Positions 34,009 through 46,305 are shown, counted from the stretch's first letter. The stretch is 64,000 nucleotides of DNA from Antedon mediterranea (GCF_964355755.1 NC_092672.1:29322501-29386500), one strand, 5' to 3'. The notes: generated by a model from the sequence alone, not told the origin. Numbers and translations are program-made.

Positions 34009-35109
34009 ATGGAAAATGAATCGTCGCATGATGCGTTGCTGAACATTTCACTACCAATTGAAGAAACGCAATCACCAAATACCGAACAGAAGTTTGACTT
34101 TTCTTTTGGAAATATATGTGTATGGCTTATGGTTTTCATTACAATTGTCGGTAACATTATAGTGATTGTTGCTTGGTTGGTAGAAAAGAAAATAAACTGT
34201 AAACCGACAAACATTCTGATCCTTAACCTATCCATTGCTGATCTTCTTACCGGGTGTGTGACTATGCCTCTGTACAACATCATCACTCACCATGGACGCT
34301 GGACGCTTGGCAACTTTGCTTGTAAAATTTGGACTGTTGCTGTATTTACATCTGGTCAACAGTCACTTTTTATGATTTTATTAATTTCTCTAGATCGATA
34401 TTGGATGCTTAAGAAAGGTTTGGAGTATAGGCGTTTTCAAACCCATCGTAGGGCTTTTGTGATGTCTGGTGTCTGTTGGATAAATTCCATTACATTTGCA
34501 ACGATTCCACCCTTTGTTCTACCGATAATAACCTCAGGCTCCACCAATATTAACTACTATACGTGTGAGATTGTTAGTTGCAGTAAGATTAATAGTGTTC
34601 TGTTTATTTTTCCACTGTTCATAATACCGTTAATACTTTTGATATACTTAAATACTTTGGTATATATCAATATCCGGAGACGATCAAACCGATTAAGACA
34701 TCAGAACAAACTAACTCAGACTGGGGTTACACAAAGAAGATCCCGCATCGATCATAGTACGACAGAAGTCGTGAATATGTCAATTGTACATAGGTCTACT
34801 ACAATCAGTACGTTGCACGGGCACAACTCACGACCACCACCACCACCACCACGTATCAATCGCAAGTCATTTGTCATGCTAGTAACGGTTGTGGGTGTAT
34901 TCTGCCTTTGTTGGTTGCCTGTGAATATTACCCTTGTGGTTCATAGGTCTTGGCCTAAGTGGAATTTTAAGTTTTTAAACTATCTAATCTGGTCAAATTC
35001 TATGGTGAACCCCTTGTTATACGTGGCTACTAATCTTCAATTCAGAAAATTCTTTGCAAAAGTACTATGTCGCTTCAAAAGAAACAGAGTAGCGGTGTTA
35101 ATTGATTGA
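34009..35109 (+). CDS. Orphan rhodopsin-family GPCR, amine-receptor-like
   Basis: A single exon of 366 residues encodes a seven-helix plasma-membrane receptor. Landmarks: glycosylation site NIS at 12-14; GN in TM1 (N49); LSIAD in TM2 (D78); C105 paired with a Cys in loop 2; DRY at 129-131; W in TM4; P in TM5; a loop 3 of about 100 residues with six prolines from residue 276; CWLP in TM6; NPLLY in TM7, followed by a basic helix 8. The TM6-TM7 pattern recalls muscarinic and histamine receptors. Counting from C105 (3.25) to R130 (3.50), position 3.32 is V112, not the Asp that holds amines, so the ligand is probably not a classical monoamine. I start at ATG 34009; the frame runs upstream to a TTG only. 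AATAAA follows at 35125-35130. Ligand and G protein unknown. Confidence 0.88.
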   Translation: MENESSHDALLNISLPIEETQSPNTEQKFDFSFGNICVWLMVFITIVGNIIVIVAWLVEKKINCKPTNILILNLSIADLLTGCVTMPLYNIITHHGRWTLGNFACKIWTVAVFTSGQQSLFMILLISLDRYWMLKKGLEYRRFQTHRRAFVMSGVCWINSITFATIPPFVLPIITSGSTNINYYTCEIVSCSKINSVLFIFPLFIIPLILLIYLNTLVYINIRRRSNRLRHQNKLTQTGVTQRRSRIDHSTTEVVNMSIVHRSTTISTLHGHNSRPPPPPPRINRKSFVMLVTVVGVFCLCWLPVNITLVVHRSWPKWNFKFLNYLIWSNSMVNPLLYVATNLQFRKFFAKVLCRFKRNRVAVLID

Positions 35110-35124
35110 GGCCTACTATAAATG

Positions 35125-35130
35125 AATAAA
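35125..35130 (+). terminator. Poly(A) signal of receptor gene
   Basis: AATAAA starts 16 bases after the TGA. This would give a very short 3'UTR; a more distal signal may be used instead. Confidence 0.45.
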
Positions 35131-36522
35131 GTATTTGGAAATATATATTTGGAAATATTTATGCTGTAAAGGAATGATTTACGTCCACGCACAAAAGCTA
35201 ACGACCGCAACTCAAAGTACTACACATAAAATATGAACATTTAACTAGAACTGACCTAAGTTTGATCCCTATTCATGAAATAATAATGCTTTTTTAAAAC
35301 TCCATGTCAACTGAATATTTTAAAATTATTCTCACTGTGTAAACTCACTGAAATCGATTTTTAAGCACATTTGCTCACAGACTTATTCGCGCAAATAATT
35401 TCGTATCCACGTAGGCCTAATACGATGAAATATTGCAATTCTGTTTATTAAATTTAAAATTATTTACTATATAGATGGTACGCTGGCTTCGCTCGTGCAC
35501 CATAGGTCGTGCCCACCGATAGTTCTCGAATACACAGTAATTTCAGCGTAAAAAAATGGGTTTTTTTTATGTACGTACTGCAGGGCTATAATAGATTGTC
35601 GTTTACAGAAACGAATAAATAGACACGATGATTTATGTAGTCAACTAAAATTAGCACCCCGATAATTACTTCCGAGAAAGAAACAAAATGAGTCCAATTT
35701 GTTGATTTAGATTCATTTAAACAAACCCAATTTGAGTTTTGTATATAACATTAGGGTTTAGGGATCATGGGGAAGAGGATGGGTACAAAGAGGTACAATT
35801 TTTAAATATATTCTTTATCCACTCAGTAACGAAATATGTTTTTATGTTTTATAGGCCTATAAATTATATTCCACTAAATACGGTGAAACATTTGCGATTA
35901 GGCCTAATTAATTATATAATACCTTGTTAAAACTGTCACTGTCATAGTCGATTGAAATAAAGTACATGTAACGATACACGTACCACTACGTTTATATTTT
36001 TGTAATTATTAATTAATACAAACTTTAAGAAGCAAACTGTCAGTAATAAAGTTTATTTGTATATTATGTGTTTATATATCCATAGAAATATTATACCGTA
36101 GTTCACTATAATATCTGTATTATATATCTGACACACTCACAGTAATAAAGTATATTTGTATATGTGTTTATATATCTAACAGTACCCACACTCACAGTAA
36201 GAAATTTGTGATTTGTATTTACAGTATTGCAATACTATATCTAAAGGTTTTAAGTTTATCCCCAAGGACCCGTAAATTTACCTAGTTGTGTTAAACCAGA
36301 TATACTAAGACTGAGAGACTGGAATGTTAAATTCATCGCAAATTTAATATATTTGTATAAACGTATATTAAATCTTTCAAAATAGTTTTTTTTTAAAAGA
36401 AAATCGGCCTGTCTTCACCATTTTGATGCTATACTCGAGGAGCTATTCAACCGGTTTTCAGCTATTAAAACCAATTATCGTAGAAGGAGATAGGTAAATG
36501 CGAAGCATCCTCGTATTATTGT

Positions 36523-37575
36523 GTGCGGGTATTTTTCAAGATGGATATGCATTAGAGAGTGTATACCACGATCAGAAAACACCCCTATTTGAATCGTTGA
36601 ACCTAAATTCGTTTAATCGTCAATAACTAATTATCGAACTCAATTTAATTAGTAAACAGGGTTACATCAGGTGGTTAAAATCAGTACCGAAAGTACGAAC
36701 CAACTTTATATACCATCGAGTAAACATTCTAGAAATAACGCGTGATTTACCAACTTTTGCCCTTAAATACATTTATATATAGATGAACACAGAGAGAATG
36801 AATACAGTCAAACACGATTTAATCTGTAGCCAAATATAATTGCCATCTTGAGAATTTTATAATAAACTTGAATTGTCCGTATTGCATGGTATCGGCCTGC
36901 TACATTCCTGACTTATTTTATGATGGAATGGTATCTTCATATTTATAAAATTCGTATCAAACATGGATTGTTTTCTTACAACAATTGCAATAATGAATAT
37001 TATAGCCCTAATATATTTGTTGTACTCATACATCTACTTGTATCATCATTAGCATCAGTGTTATAAATAATTATATATTTTAACTGTCTGATCAATTTAT
37101 TTTATTTATTTATTTTATTCATTTCGGCAATAAACATAAAATAATAATTACAAAAAAAAACCAAAAAACATAGAAATATATATATATATATGAAAAACAA
37201 GACACGAGGCCGAGGAAAGACAAAAGCATTAAACAAAACGCTGTCACCGGTAAGGTGTGTCTCTCCAACAAATAAATTGAAATAAGAAGCACTGGCTTTA
37301 CAACGTTACTCATAATTATTACATAGTATTTATGTGTGCGGGTATTTGTCGGCATCGACATCCATTAGACATAGTATACCACGATCGGAAAACACCCCTT
37401 AGGGGCAAATCGTTGAACCTCTAACTAATTTTCTAACTCAACTTAATTAGTAACAGGGTTACATTAGGTGGTTAAAATCAGTGCCGAACGTATGAACCGA
37501 CTTTATCGACTACAAAATCTAGAAGTAACGTGCGATTTACCGAATTTTGCCCTTACGTAAATTTATATATAGATT
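36523..37575 (+). repeat. Pair of direct dispersed repeats, about 250 bp
   Basis: 36523-36786 and 37336-37575 share tgtgcgggtattt, gtataccacgatc, aaaacacccct, cagggttacat, aggtggttaaaatcagt and an end at tttatatatagat. Both start TGTGCGGG and end ATATAGAT. They have no inverted ends, so they may be LTR-, Helitron- or SINE-like. Confidence 0.6.
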
Positions 37576-38349
37576 ACCCCCCCCCCCCTATCCCAAAATG
37601 TTGTGTTGCATATTTTCTGTAGGTGCGTTGTTATATAATCATAAAAAATGACTATTAAGCTGAACAAATGGCATTGCTATCATTATATTTCTGAAATTTA
37701 CACATAATAAGCTTTCCAAAAATGTATGGTAGCATTTGATCTGATACTGTTTTCGCATAAAATTGGACCCGGCCCGTGGAATATTAATATATGCAGAGGC
37801 CAATGTGCAAGTTAGTTGTCTGTTTCCACACACAACTACCGTAATGTTCGATAATAGTAATTTGAATGCATTTTCATTAAGAGTTTTTGCCTATTGATAG
37901 GCCTAGATACCAATGTTGGTGTGTACATTATTCTATCAATGACACAAATTATTGATGCCCATTGATTGCAGTGCTCCGTTGTTTGAGTGTAATGATTTGC
38001 GTCAAACAACGAGTAATCAGGTATTCCTCCTAATTAGATTAAATTGAATATCCTTTCATAATGATATTTGTTTGTTCATTAAAATTCGAAGATTAGGCAA
38101 TTATATACCTACTATTGTTATGCTATTATAAATTCCACTGAATTGTTTAATTAGAAATAATATAAGAGTACCATAAAACCTTGAAAAGAAGCCCATAAAT
38201 ATGGTTTTCAAAAGTCTCAAAAAGATTCTCACTGATAACTCCGTAGGGGAAGATACCAGTGGAAATGTACGTGGGGAGTAGGCCTAGGTGGAAATTTCCA
38301 GGTGGGGAACTTTTTTCTGTCAGTATTTATTTTTTTAAAGATGACAACA

Positions 38350-38760
38350 CGAGGCACCTTTGGATTCGTACCGTAATGATTTATAGCAATAATCAACTAT
38401 TTATGGAACAAAACCTTGTGTATATTGTATAGACCTAATCATTCAATGTGGCTTTTTGTTCATCAATCAGTTTTAAGTATGTTTGTGTTTTTGTTTTAAA
38501 ATGTTAGTTATCAATTTATAATTCTGAAAATAAGTTTATTTATCAGTGGAGAAAATGAGGCACCTTTGAATTCGTACCGTAATGATTTATAGCAATAATC
38601 AATTATTTATGGAACAAAACCTTGTGTATATTGTATAGACCTAATCATTCAGTGTGGCTTTTTGTTCATCAATCAGTTTTAAGTATGTTTGTTTTTTGGC
38701 TTAAAATGTTAATATTTAATTCTGAAAATAAGTGTATTTATCAGTGGGAAAATTAGCGCA
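38350..38760 (+). repeat. 206-bp tandem duplication
   Basis: Units start gaggcaccttt at 38351 and 38557 and are nearly identical through gtaatgatttatagcaataa, ccttgtgtatattgtataga and tttatcagtgg. Confidence 0.8.
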
Positions 38761-38869
38761 ATCTATCGATCATCAAATATATTTCATCTCAAGTAAGTTA
38801 AGTATCAATCATTGCATGGGTATGAATTTAGACTTGCCCCAAGTCTGTATTTATTAGTCCACGTTTTCG

Positions 38870-39010
38870 ATTTTGTCCCGTCACATGTCAGGATTTCTTC
38901 TAAGGACAAAATTACAACTCCGCTCCCAAAGACTTGTAAAAAGACTTTGTTTATGTAGAGCATCTTGTGTATATGTTTGTCTTGTGAACCTCTGAAGGTT
39001 CCTAATGATC
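38870..39010 (+). mobile_element. SINE family 2 body fragment
   Basis: It shares gtcccgtcacatgtcagga, ctaaggacaaaatta, tgtagagcatcttgtgtata and gtcttgtgaacctctga with the minus-strand copy at 53153-53325. The tRNA-like head is not present here. Confidence 0.6.
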
Positions 39011-39898
39011 AGCAATTGCAGGATAAATTAAAATGAAGCTGAAGTAGTATACGTATGAAACGCCATATATGCCAAATATTAATCTTTTACTAATAAGTCA
39101 AAACTCCGTCTGGAACCCAGAATTGTACTGTCACTGCCTAAAAACATTGTTTTCATTGTAACAAATGTTTTCCCCTTTATCGTTCTGTTCTTTACCTTTT
39201 TTTTCTTGTATCACTGAGCTCTTTCACTTCATCCTCATCATGTTGTGTTTTCTTTCATTACAAAGACATCAAAGAGCCCGATGTTGTATTGATGCTATTT
39301 AAAGAGATAAGTATGGGCTATTAATGTGTCCCAGTGTCCCAATGTAAGTCAATCGCTTACTGCTAATTAATTCACACGTTATTCTTGAGGAACGGACAGA
39401 GGTTTTTTTTCTTTTGTGGTTCACCACCACCTTTATTCATTAAATGTTTTATTACATAATTTCTAAACATTTTCTACCTTTTTTCATTATTTTCTGTTTT
39501 CCTTATTGATATCATAATGTTAACCTTTAGTATCATACCATTAATACAAAGTATTTATTTCTTAACATTTTTGTTTTGTTAAATCGTATATTAATTAAAA
39601 TATTTAACTACATACATCAAATGGCATTGTTTGATGTACACGGTGCTATTAATCTGCACTCACACATAGTGTACACACATGGAACGGACAGAAGTTAACC
39701 TTAACACCTAAAGGTTAATCTCTGTTAATTGCCTATTGATTTCTCCTTATCACTAGCCTCATTATTTGTCTGTTAGTTATCGATTCTTGTTTCTGTAACA
39801 TAGATGATCGTTGTCTCTTGATAAACGGAAGATAGAAACAGAATAGAAATGTTCTTGTATGGAATTTCAAGACAATTACGATAGTCATTCTTAAAATC

Positions 39899-40104
39899 TT
39901 AAAGCTCTGTCTACACAATCAAACTACTTTGACACAAAAGTATGATGTGCCCAAATATGGTAGTGATATGCCCAAATATGGTAGTGATATGCTCAAATAT
40001 GGTAGTGATATGCTCAAATATGGTAGTGCTATGACATCATCATTTCCATATATGGTTACATTTTTTTTGTCACATAAAGTTTGATAGTGTAGAAAGAGCT
40101 TTAG
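39899..40104 (+). mobile_element. MITE, AGCTCTGTCTACAC family, full length with expanded core
   Basis: The most complete copy: TAAAGCTCTGTCTACACAAT to GATAGTGTAGAAAGAGCTTTA. The core has four tandem units of about 22 bp (cccaaatatggtagtgatatg) where other copies have one or two. It abuts the LINE fragment at 40107. Confidence 0.8.
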
Positions 40105-40106
40105 GG

Positions 40107-40740
40107 AACACCTAGTAAGTAAGTAAGTAATATTTATTGCTTTCCAAATACAGTACAAATAAATAAAACAGTATAATGTAAATGAAATAAAAAGAGAAAC
40201 ATTAAATATAAAAATACAAGACTAGACAAGAAAATAAGCATGGAAAGCAGGGGATGGCCCTTTAAGCCCAGAGGCTTGTTTCCAAAGGGGTCCCCAACAT
40301 AATAAAATAATATTACAATAATTATACAAAAATATGGATCTATTATTATTTTATACAGTATTACAAATTAATTTAATTACATGTTAGATTTATGCCGAAT
40401 TCTGATAATCATTATTATTACAAAAATATCTACTATTATTTACAAGAAAAGTCAATCATAATTTTAGGTCTATATAATTTGCATATTTGTTAATACAAAT
40501 TTCTTAAGAGTCCTTTTAAAACTATTGTGTGTAAAAATATTTTTTATTTCTATTGGTAATTTGTTCCACAGTGTGATTGCATTAAAAAAAAAGGTCTTAC
40601 TAACAGTGTAGTTATTCATTGAAACAATAAAATTACAATCTTTACCTCTAGTACCATGGTTATGATTTATCCTATTAAAATTATTTAACATAAAGTCTGG
40701 ACAACTTTTTGTATATATTGGAAAATATATTGTATATACC
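40107..40740 (-). mobile_element. Non-LTR retrotransposon 3' fragment (LINE)
   Basis: On the minus strand a 73-codon frame (40470-40691) matches the C-terminal end common in LINE reverse-transcriptase ORFs: HNHGTRGKDCNF, FFFNAITLWNKLPIEIKN, SFKRTLKKF. A 3' non-coding part follows, then gcaataaatatt and a (TTAC)n tail at 40110-40124. It is 5'-truncated and dead. Confidence 0.75.
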
Positions 40741-41499
40741 TGGAATCCAAACGTATCCTCGTGAGGTAATTTCCCGATTTATCGTAATCAAAACGGTACT
40801 GGGTTCATTCATAGAAGCCTTGATGAAGTAAGACTACCTGGTGGTGGCCATAGAATGGTCCCGAGATATATACTTTGGCTTTAGTTGATAGAAGATTAAA
40901 ATATTGTTAGAGATAGAGACATACGATGTTTGATTATGTGTAGATGTGTGACTTGTTCTATTACCGTATTCAAATGATGTTCCGCATAAGGAGATGAAGA
41001 TAGTAGTTGGGTGTAATGATTTTAATGAGACCTAATGTGACTGCGAATGTGTTCAAAAGGTATATAGTACAGAAGTGGCTAGTACTATAATACGGATAGC
41101 ATCAACAGCAGTAAAGTCTAGTTTTCGGCTGACCATGTTTTTTCGAAGAAAAGTGAAGTACTGCAAAGAAGGAGAGAATATCCGACATTTTTGGGAATAG
41201 GTCTATATCAATAGTCCTACCACAGTCCTCTAAATCTTACTTTTTTGATGATTAGTCGTGTAAATCAATATTGAATAATATATTATAATACTAATAAATA
41301 CTAACTAAATAATAATTAATACAAGTGTTTACTTTAGCTGTACTAGTAATACTGCCCTCTGTAACTTGGGGACGGGGCGGTTGAATTTCGTTTATTTGAT
41401 CAAAATAGAGACTCACATGATCGGAAACTGGTGAAATGCAGTGTATTGAAAAGCAACTCTATGTAATGGTAAAACAGTACTACTACACTACTAAATTTA

Positions 41500-41766
41500 T
41501 ATATTTTTAAATACTATGCTATTTTAATGTCACATTAGTTACAATTAGTTACAAAATTGGTGGGCAAAAAAATACTTGAAAAACTGTAGTCAAATTGTCA
41601 GTCAAACAATGGGTTTTGATTTAATTTGTAAAGTGAATTCATGCTTTTTGTATTTTTTTTTCTACGGAATTGATTAACTTTATTAAAACTGAAAATGGTC
41701 TATTTAAAGTGTAATTTTATTAATCTTCATTGTTCATGTTAATTTGGGACGGTACATCTTTAATGT
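41500..41766 (+). mobile_element. MITE, ATTGTCCCC family, copy 4 (left end decayed)
   Basis: It shares attttaatgtcacat, gattaactttattaaaact, atggtctatt and a right end GGGACGGTACATCTTTAA with the other copies. The left terminal repeat is not recognisable. Confidence 0.55.
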
Positions 41767-42159
41767 TGTCATTTTGAATCACATAAAGTTGTTGGCTGTT
41801 TTACTCGTAGGATAAGAAGGGTAGACTGACAGACGTTGTCAAAACCTTCTTCAGTGGATATATCGAATTCCGATTAATTTCATAAAAAGAATAAACAAAA
41901 TCAGAATCAGAAAAGCATGGCTATAATTTCTACATCCAACAATTTTCCAATGCAAACATCGCATCAATCTTCTTATTCTTAAAAACAATAACAGTGGTAA
42001 CTCACACACACTATAAGCTTGTCTTTTTATGAAAACCCCGCGAAATATAATAGGTATAGGCCTAATTACTTATATAAATTAGCCTCCACGTGCCACCAAG
42101 TGGATTAGGCCTACTTGAATTTGAATGGGGTAATTTCTGTTATTTTGAAGCAACCTCAA

Positions 42160-42167
42160 TTCCCACG
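42160..42167. promoter_or_regulatory. RBPJ/Su(H) motif TTCCCACG
   Basis: Exact match to the high-affinity site YGTGGGAA on the minus strand, 2.5 kb beyond the 3' end of HES. Confidence 0.4.
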
Positions 42168-42570
42168 ATTCTATCAAAGGTTATATTTAACACTTCGACT
42201 TGGAATTCGCACTTTTCATTGTGTACTAAATATAACACAAAGTAGTTAGATGAGAAATAAAAGCATACACGTGGTCTTAAATGGAATGCGCATGTGACAC
42301 CGCCTTTATGAATGATGCTATCAAGAACAGTTGGAAATCAAAGCGATTAGGTATGGTATTCACTCTTTCCTGGTAAATGTAATCGATTATATTAAAAATT
42401 ATCAAGCATAGTTAAAGTACTTATAAATACCTAAAGACAATGAATTTAAGGTGCAAAGTATTTTCTTTTAAAAGGATTTTTATAATGAATTAGCTATGTA
42501 ACATTGTGTCGCAAAGTTAGGGCGCTAAATATGCATACAACGTTCGCATTCTGTTGTATATTTGGAACAC

Positions 42571-42578
42571 TGTGGGAA
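42571..42578. promoter_or_regulatory. RBPJ/Su(H) motif TGTGGGAA
   Basis: Exact consensus match on the + strand, about 400 bp from the 42160 site. Confidence 0.4.
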
Positions 42579-43071
42579 AGCTAGGTCTGAGTCAATGGTT
42601 TCGACTTAATCGCCTCTTTCTGTTCGTCTTAAATTTACATCAAACAGGCCTAATGAGTTGTTATTTATGCTGCTTGTTCTACAGAATTTTGCCGCGCTAA
42701 TCCATAAGGCTATTAATTATGTCTGTAAAGGCTATTTGTACAACGTAGGCCTACAGAATGAGTTACCTCGTTTGTTTTCTATCTTATTTTATCATTGATA
42801 CGTTTTATTATAGTAATTTCTAACCGTAGTTAGACCACTTCTAACCATTTCTATGATCAATATTAATCGCCGGTGGAACATCATGTTTAGCAACAATGAA
42901 TATTAGGCCTAAATTATACCAATGTCCAATATCATTTCAACGTTCAATATCATTTATGAATGATCTATATTACGGTAATTAATGATAATAATTTATTTAT
43001 TTATATTGCGCAAATTCCATTAAAATAATGTTGATGACGCACATTTTATATTGTATGAATTAAATAGTAAA

Positions 43072-43277
43072 CTAATATTGTACGAATGAAATAGTAAATA
43101 CTATTGTACGAATGAAATAGTAAGTACTATTGTACCGGGTATTGTACGAATGAAATAGTATATACTATTGTATGAATGAAATAGTAAAATACTATTGCAT
43201 GAATGAAATAGTAAAATACTATTGCATGAGTAAAATAGTAAAATACTATTATATGAATAAATAGTAAAATACTAAAA
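43072..43277 (+). repeat. 25-bp minisatellite
   Basis: About eight units of actattgtacgaatgaaatag + taaat, with drift to tgcatgaatgaaatag in the later units. Confidence 0.75.
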
Positions 43278-44639
43278 GTTAAAATGACCATTTGAAAGAT
43301 TAAAATTTATCTTAATTACAGTTAAATTAGGCCTATAGGTTAATTTTCTTGTATAGGCCTACGCTTAGGCCAGACAGAATGAAGTTCTCTAACAACGAAA
43401 CGAGGCTAACTTAACATGAGATAGTTTTAATACTTTCATATTCAGCTGCTTTTAAAATGTCTGTTATGGCAATTTAGGAGACAGTTTGAGATTCGGGAGC
43501 TGCGATTTCCGACTTCATTACATATGTCTAGGCCTACTTAAACAACTAAAATATAAAGTCATTTCTTGTGAACAAAACTGCTAAAGCACACAACAAATGG
43601 TTATTACGTTGAATGACGCTAAATATGTTTAAGATGTTAAAATAAGACAAGATAGGCCCAATTAATTGTAAAAAGTTTTTCTCGTTTAGCCATTTTTGAA
43701 AAATATAATACTGTAGTTTATTGCTAATTGTATGCAACGACTTGCAGTTGATGTGTAGATTGTGGTGTGGGCGTTCGACCTCAGTTCCACATCCTTACAT
43801 AATGTTAAAGAGATTGCTTTATTTTTACTTTTGATATGATGAATGAAAGCTGAGATAATTTGAGTTAAAAAAACGCCCTGACAGATTATAAACATATATA
43901 GCGCCCTCTTTTTCCTGTACATCTTAGCAGCACGCACACTTTTTGCTAACTTGTGTATATAAAACTATAAATCGTCCGTATGTTTATTATTAGTATCTAC
44001 AACATTGCCAGTTTTAACTATGACTTAAAGGCCCTGTTGAGACCCATGGCGTTAGACCGTTTTAGTTAATTATAGTTTGTTAAACTAAAATCAGTGATTG
44101 GCTGATGTTGGTTTTTAGTATATAGCATAAAAATATTAATACAGTATGTATCATCTTTAATGCCGTTGACGGTGGTGCAAATTTCATACAAGAATCAAAT
44201 ATTAATCATTATTTGCCAAGTACGTCTACTCTAATCATCTCCAGGCAACGTCCGGCAGCCGACACAAAGCAAATTTCTTCTCGGACCCAGTACTTAGTCT
44301 TAGATAAGACTGCTACCAAACATCGACAAACACACGGGGAACTATGTTATTGAGTCGTATGTCAGGGCGATGCCGTAAAAACAATTTTTATTATTAATGT
44401 TATTGTCATTATTGACATTTGTTAAAATTTCACTGTTGTAGAAGTTATTAACAAGTTTTGCTGCAAAGCAATAAAAGTCAAACAGATCGGAAACTTCTTC
44501 ATAACAGCGCCCTCTACAATGTACACAAAGTTTTGTAATTGGTTTTTGCATCTCTCCGTAGTTTCATCATCACAGTCATCAACACAATTTCAAACTTAAC
44601 TTCAAAAATATACATAAGACCAAATATTAAGATTTTTCA

Positions 44640-44936
44640 TAATTTATTACTTCACATTAACGCAGTGAGGGACGGTTTTGTAAAAATAGAAAGTTGACCA
44701 GCAACAAATTTTAAATACATTGTTAATTAAACATTTATAATTTTATACATTTTATATACATTGTTATGGTTAAAATATTAAAACATTTGTAATTAAGTAC
44801 AGTAAAATAAAAAATTAATTCACTTATGCTATTGTAAATTTGGCGCATAAGAGTCAATTAATGATAGTACTATGGAAGACATCTTTTGTTTTTAAGTAAC
44901 TCAAATAAGATTTATTTAAATGTTCGTTTTTGCTGT
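44640..44936 (-). other. HES 3'UTR
   Basis: AT-rich sequence follows the stop at 44937. AATAAA on the minus strand (44643-44648) is the likely poly(A) signal, giving a 3'UTR of about 300 nt. An earlier AATAAA near 44911 could give a shorter form that would exclude the miR-7 site. Confidence 0.6.
44873..44880 (-). promoter_or_regulatory. miR-7 8-mer seed match (GY-box) in HES 3'UTR
   Basis: The transcript reads GTCTTCCA about 57 nt after the stop. This is the full 8-mer complement of the miR-7 seed, and GTCTTCC is the GY-box known from Drosophila Notch-target bHLH genes. Confidence 0.55.
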
Positions 44937-46204
44937 CTACCACGGTCGCCATACTGGTTTGTTGCTAACAATTTGTTGTTTTACAAAAAGATGTTGCATT
45001 ACATTAACTGATGTTATTCCATGTGATGGTGATGCTGATGAACGAACTGGAGAAGATGGTGGAGTGATAAATACTGCTCCAACTGGATAACATGATACTT
45101 TTGGAGGAAGCACTGTACATTCTGTCTGCCTGTAAGCTGGTGAAACTGCGTGTACTGGACTTGGAATGTAAGCTGCCTGTGGTGGTGGAGATGGTGGAAG
45201 AGCTGGACTGCATTGTTGTACGTTTGAGGTAAGTTTGTTGCTTAAATGTCCCATAATTCTCATCTTGACATCTAGGTCAATTTCGTCACAAGCACCAAGA
45301 CATTTTGAGATCTCTCCAACACATTCGCTGAATCCAGCTCTGAATTGAGATCCATCGTTTGGTAGTTGTTGGCAGCCGCTTACTCTCTGCTGTTGAAGGT
45401 ATTTTACTGTCATCTCCAAGATATCAGCCTTTTCCATTTTTGGTTGGCCATTACCCTGAAAAAAGCAATTAAAAATAAATTTAGTCAAAGGAAAACTGAC
45501 AAAATTTGAAAACACACTAATACAGTAGCAATCACGCAGTCTTATTGAAGAGGTAAATACAATAGGCAAAACAATGAATTGTAGTTGTTCATAGTTTTCA
45601 ATAGGCATTGTCAAACCGTCACAAGCGATTTGGTTTCAATAACAAAGAGTATAAATACTGTATTATTCACGAGCATCATGAGTACGCTATGATCAACCAA
45701 TTCCCACGGTTTTAACAAATGAACGGATTAGTGACTGTAGATACTAACAAGGATGTACAAATGTACACACAATTATTTAAAGACTTCTTAATGTTGTTTG
45801 GTTTATTTTTTAAAGTACATAATAAATCTGTAACATACCTCTTTTTTAATTGCCGGGAACACAAGACCTTTAAGTTGCAATAGACTGTCATTAATTCGGG
45901 CACGTCGTTTTCGTTCCATAATATGTTTTGACGTCTATAAAAGATAAAAAAAATATATATATTTAGACATAATGTATTTTCATGGTATATTGAAATGATA
46001 TTTTAATATTTAATTGAAAATGTTAAAACATAAGTATTTTTAAGTATACAATAATGATAGCAAAATGAAAATCATTTACGTACATTAAAATATGAATAAT
46101 ATTCAAATAGCTAAAAGTAAAATAAATTATAATAAGATGCTTACCCTTCTGATCTCGCTCATCTTTCCTTGGTTGTTAGAAGTATTTGGTGCTACAGGAG
46201 CCAT
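44937..46204 (-). CDS. HES (hairy/Enhancer-of-split) bHLH-Orange repressor
   Basis: Three exons, 46204-46145, 45934-45839 and 45455-44937, join in phase 0 to give 224 residues. HES proteins bind N- and E-box DNA as dimers and recruit Groucho/TLE to repress genes downstream of Notch. Seen here: basic helix-loop-helix at about 21-70 (IMERKRRARIND, KMEKADILEMTVKYL), Orange domain at about 85-125 (FRAGFSECVGEI ... LDVKMRIMGHLS), a proline-rich linker, and the C-terminal Groucho-binding WRPW. Exon breaks after RR and after KKE match the usual HES structure, but the usual third intron in the Orange region is absent. The proline that marks the HES basic region (KPIME in relatives) is His here (KHIME). 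The subfamily is not assignable by eye. Confidence 0.93.
45701..45708. promoter_or_regulatory. RBPJ/Su(H) motif TTCCCACG in HES intron 2
   Basis: It reads CGTGGGAA in the gene's direction, an exact high-affinity site, 130 bases into the intron between the second bHLH exon and the last exon. Confidence 0.5.
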
Positions 46205-46305
46205 TTTAAAGTTCCAAAGTAAATGTAATAGGCTAAGTCTTTCTGAAAATGTAGTAATTGTTTGAAGGCAAATGCAAGAAGTGATTATATCCAAAGTTTT
46301 GCATC

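Larger units (their letters stand above)
35131..39898. other. Intergenic DNA, receptor to HES, first part
   Basis: It is AT-rich without genes. It holds small duplications (36040-36200, gtaataaagtttatttgtat type), a dispersed repeat pair (36523-36786 and 37336-37575), a (TA)n tract near 37174, a poly-C tract at 37567-37577, a 206-bp tandem duplication (38350-38760) and a SINE body (38870-39010). Nothing is recognised from 39010 to 39898. Confidence 0.5.
40741..43000. other. Intergenic DNA, middle part
   Basis: It includes a copy of the gaagtggctagtactataat element (41066-41107), a MITE (41500-41766), and two RBPJ-type motifs (42160, 42571). Otherwise it is AT-rich without genes. Confidence 0.45.
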
